From NCBI GenBank assembly GCA_037074765.1, contig JBAMDO010000047.1, positions 1-64,000 on the forward strand: a stretch of 64,000 bases of DNA, in the 5' to 3' direction. Positions 61,740-64,000 of this stretch are shown here, one piece after another (within the stretch, counting starts at the first letter, position 1; the number at the start of each line of letters is the position of its first letter). The notes under the pieces were generated by a model that saw only the letters and a program-made list of their open reading frames with translations, searched no databases and was not told the DNA's origin. Both the position numbers and the translations under genes were made by a program. This DNA is from Mansonella perstans. Lineage: Eukaryota; Nematoda; Chromadorea; Rhabditida; Onchocercidae.

Positions 61740-64000
61740 TTACTGGAACCGTTGTCTGATGTATCGGAGAGTGAATCGTGCTACCTTTCCATTTGGATGG
61801 TAAATAATGAAGATTTGATTACCCTCTGACACCGAATCTTCTTTCGGTCGATAGCAACAACTGCAATTATTTGATAATTAAGGCGAAAAGTAATTAGGAA
61901 AGATACAAATACACTCAGACATTTGTTAACTGTGAAAATCATTAGACAAATGAAACTTGTAGTTAAAACTTAGAATACATTGAAGTAACTTTCATTTCTT
62001 GTTACGATCTAATTTAAGATGAATAAATTTGAAAGAATAAAAGGAAATTGGAAGTACCACCTTCGAAAACCTGTCAACCGAACGTCGAGTTTATGTTTAA
62101 TTTCTACATATGATTGACACCCGTATGAACATGGAAATTCCCCGTCGCTAAGACGAAAACGTACTCGACTCCCAGTAGGAACCTGAAATAATCTTATCCA
62201 TTTTACAGGTAACAAATGAAAAGTATGTCTAGAAATATTAGTGTAATAAATATGGGATAAAGAAAAAAAGTGATTGCCAATTGTATTTTTTATGGGAAGA
62301 TAAACAGGGAATGATACAGCAAGTGATTAAATCATGATAACGAGTGAAGTAAATTTTCAAGTTTATCAATAAGTGATTAAATCATGATAACGAATGAAGT
62401 AAGTTTTCAAGTTTATCGATACTATCAGTATTGCGGATGCAGCTATCCGTAATACTGATAGTATCGATAACATAACTGATCAAGAATTCATATCAACTTA
62501 CCGATATCCTCCAGTAGCAATCGACATTTCCACCTCTTGGACTAATTAAGGTTTGCCATTGATCTGTTGCATATAATTCAGTGCCACATGCTGGAATAAA
62601 TTTTCCCTCACTAAATTTGTTATCTTTATTTAGAGAACTAAAAATGCTTTCTTTAAATTTTATAACATTCTTGGCTTATTTAAATTTTACTTGTCCGCGG
62701 ACTTTATCAAAAGGTCAAAGGTTAACTGTTCTTTTAGCTTTCTCATCTATTTCCTTTTTCTCTTTCAATTTTTACACTTTCATCTCTTATTCTCTATGTT
62801 CTCCCAAATCTAAGCACTCAGAATCAGTGCAGAACATAAGTTTACTTTAATTAGATAAAATACTCTTCAAAATTTCTTGGATTTCATCTAAACAAAGCTT
62901 TTTCTTCCCGCTTTTCCCCATATTATACATATACTCCTAAATGCGCCTAATCAATATCCATAGTTATAAACATCATTTGTGGGTCATTTGCAATCAGCAT
63001 TAATTTCGAGTGAAATTTAGGTCTGTGAATGGTAAATCCTTTCTCTCTTCCCGGCCTCTCCTTTTCCTCATTTTCAAATCTCAAAACCAGTTTCGATAAA
63101 AAACGAGGGGAAAGGTGAAACACTTGAAAATTATTCTTATCACTTTGCTTATCAGTACTGATATCTCATATTGCATACAAATTATCTTATTAACAATTTT
63201 TTTTTCAAAAAAAATTAGAATTTTAATTATCCAAACTCAAAGCATATACTTCCATAACAAGTAAAAATATATATATGTGTGTGTATGTGTATGTATGTGT
63301 ATGTATGTGTGTACGTATGTATGTGTACACGTGCATGTGTGTGTGTGTAATATCAAACGTCACGTGACATTTTACCAAAGCATGCGTGAGTTTATTCTGT
63401 TATCTGTGCATTCTTAAACATTTGTAGAATACTTTCAGATTTTGCTTATAATTTGAATAATTGAACAAGGAAAATCGGATGTGAAACTGTTTTTTAAACA
63501 TTCCTTACACGATGGCTGCAATATACTGCAATCATAACCACCAAGACCTTCTGGACATCGACATTGATTGCAGTTATTCGGATCCGGATAACCACCTGCT
63601 AAACAACTTCGTGGGCCTTGATTTGCACAGGCATCTGTAAAAAGGTCGATATGATACATTCTGAATCTAGTAAAAGTTATAATTGCTTTTCTTGTTAAAT
63701 TTTCACTTCAGTTTTTAAATTTTAATCTTAAAAAGGCGCAATTCAAAGCATGTATAAATAATGATAATTGTTTGTATACATGATCAAGTAAAAATTACTT
63801 ACTTAAGCAATAAATATCATTGATCACTTTGGCATCTAAAAATGCCATTCTTTCGGTACCCATCGTTGTTACATATTTCAGTTCCTTGGGAACAATAGTG
63901 AAATCAGATACACGAACTGCATGAGCCACAGCATGATAATGCATCAATGACCCGTAATCATAAGGCACACGTCGAGGTGATATCTGAAAGATAGTGAAAA
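61740..64000 (-). CDS. nas: Astacin metalloprotease with EGF and CUB domains (nas-type), 3' part only
   Basis: Five exons seen (minus, 5' to 3'): 63803-63983, 63509-63634, 62502-62590, 62061-62182, 61740-61860, all phase-consistent. The gene continues past the right edge, where the propeptide and zinc-binding HExxH exon must lie. Exon 63803-63983 carries the astacin Met-turn YDYGSLMHYHA and ends in the conserved INDIYC Cys. The next exon is an EGF-like domain (SCLAGGYPDPNNCNQCRCPE, then GLGGYDC). The following three form a CUB domain, from CGTELYATDQWQTL through VPTGSRVRFRLSDGEFPCSY and SCCYRPKEDS to FTLRYIRQRFQ and the stop. This order matches the nematode EGF/CUB astacins, secreted zinc endopeptidases used in cuticle, moulting and tissue-invasion contexts. 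Which member cannot be told from this part. The stop lies directly after the CUB domain, so there is no thrombospondin repeat. Confidence 0.9.
62321..62420. repeat. Two-copy 50-bp tandem duplication in an astacin intron
   Basis: Units starting AAGTGATTAAATCATGATAA at 62321 and 62371, with three to four differences. The second copy runs into the hairpin at 62413. Confidence 0.9.
62413..62470. repeat. Long perfect-type hairpin (26-bp arms, 6-nt loop)
   Basis: TTATCGATACTATCAGTATT plus GCGGAT is followed by GCAGCT and then by its reverse complement with a single mismatch, ending TAGTATCGATAA. It lies inside an astacin intron, 32 bp before the donor side of exon 62502-62590. Confidence 0.93.
63271..63346. 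repeat. TATG/TG microsatellite in an astacin intron
   Basis: (TATA)n then (TGTATG)n and (TG)n over about 75 bp, seen directly. Confidence 0.9.

Noticed and set aside
62581..62850. 89-codon hydrophobic plus-strand frame
   Set aside because: Lies in an astacin intron, overlaps the antisense of a CUB exon, and has low-complexity TTT/TCT-driven hydrophobicity.
1..64000. Search for CRISPR arrays, bacterial operons or prophage
   Set aside because: Spliced eukaryotic genes throughout. The only regular arrays are tandem repeats without unique spacers.

Overview
The window is about 64 kb of very AT-rich animal DNA carrying spliced genes with many small exons. Introns are mostly 100-900 nt with nematode-type TTTYAG acceptors. 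Several start codons sit directly behind such an acceptor, as expected for spliced-leader trans-splicing. The gene content (a major-sperm-protein-domain protein, an EGF/CUB astacin, a GH18 chitinase-like protein) points to a nematode. Base composition and intron style suggest a spirurid/filarial-like species, but the species is not proven. All exon models were built by hand from reading frame, splice consensus, phase and remembered family features; no transcript or database evidence was available.

Layout, left to right: (1) 1-4.4 kb, mostly non-coding, with a tentative small secreted-protein gene (-) near 3 kb. (2) 4.4-11.8 kb (-), a complete 12-exon LRRFIP/flap-1-type coiled-coil gene. (3) 15.2-28.1 kb (+), a 33-exon SLK/STK10-type Ste20 kinase (gck-4 type) with a BEL/Pao integrase fragment in one intron. 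(4) 29.8-34.4 kb (-), an INPP4-type phosphoinositide 4-phosphatase with an N-terminal PH-like exon. A partial copy of its last exon and a possible membrane-anchor exon lie downstream. (5) 37.7-41.0 kb (+), a secreted GH18 protein whose penultimate intron ends in a 14-copy, 33-bp array that repeats its own 3' splice site. (6) 43.5-47.3 kb (+), a cation diffusion facilitator with DxxxD metal sites typical of Mn-type members. (7) 48.5-58.2 kb, a rearranged block. It holds a near-palindrome with two copies of a four-TM-type gene, each with a tRNA-Gly in the same intron. The left copy keeps the protein gene but has a broken tRNA; the right copy has an intact tRNA but has lost 5' exons. A third, inverted fragment lies at 57.1-58.1 kb, with a small coiled-coil gene between the fragments. 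The third fragment is fused in frame to the front half of an SSP/MSP-domain sperm gene. (8) 59.5-60.6 kb (+), another small multi-TM gene with an unresolved 5' end. (9) 61.7-64.0 kb (-), the 3' part of an astacin metalloprotease (Met-turn, EGF, CUB) running off the right edge.

The genes do not form a pathway. The kinase and flap-1 both belong to cortical actin biology in other animals, and the others are independent functions. The most unusual parts are the splice-site-duplicating 33-bp array, the reciprocal decay of the palindrome copies, and the chimeric sperm-protein/4TM open frame.
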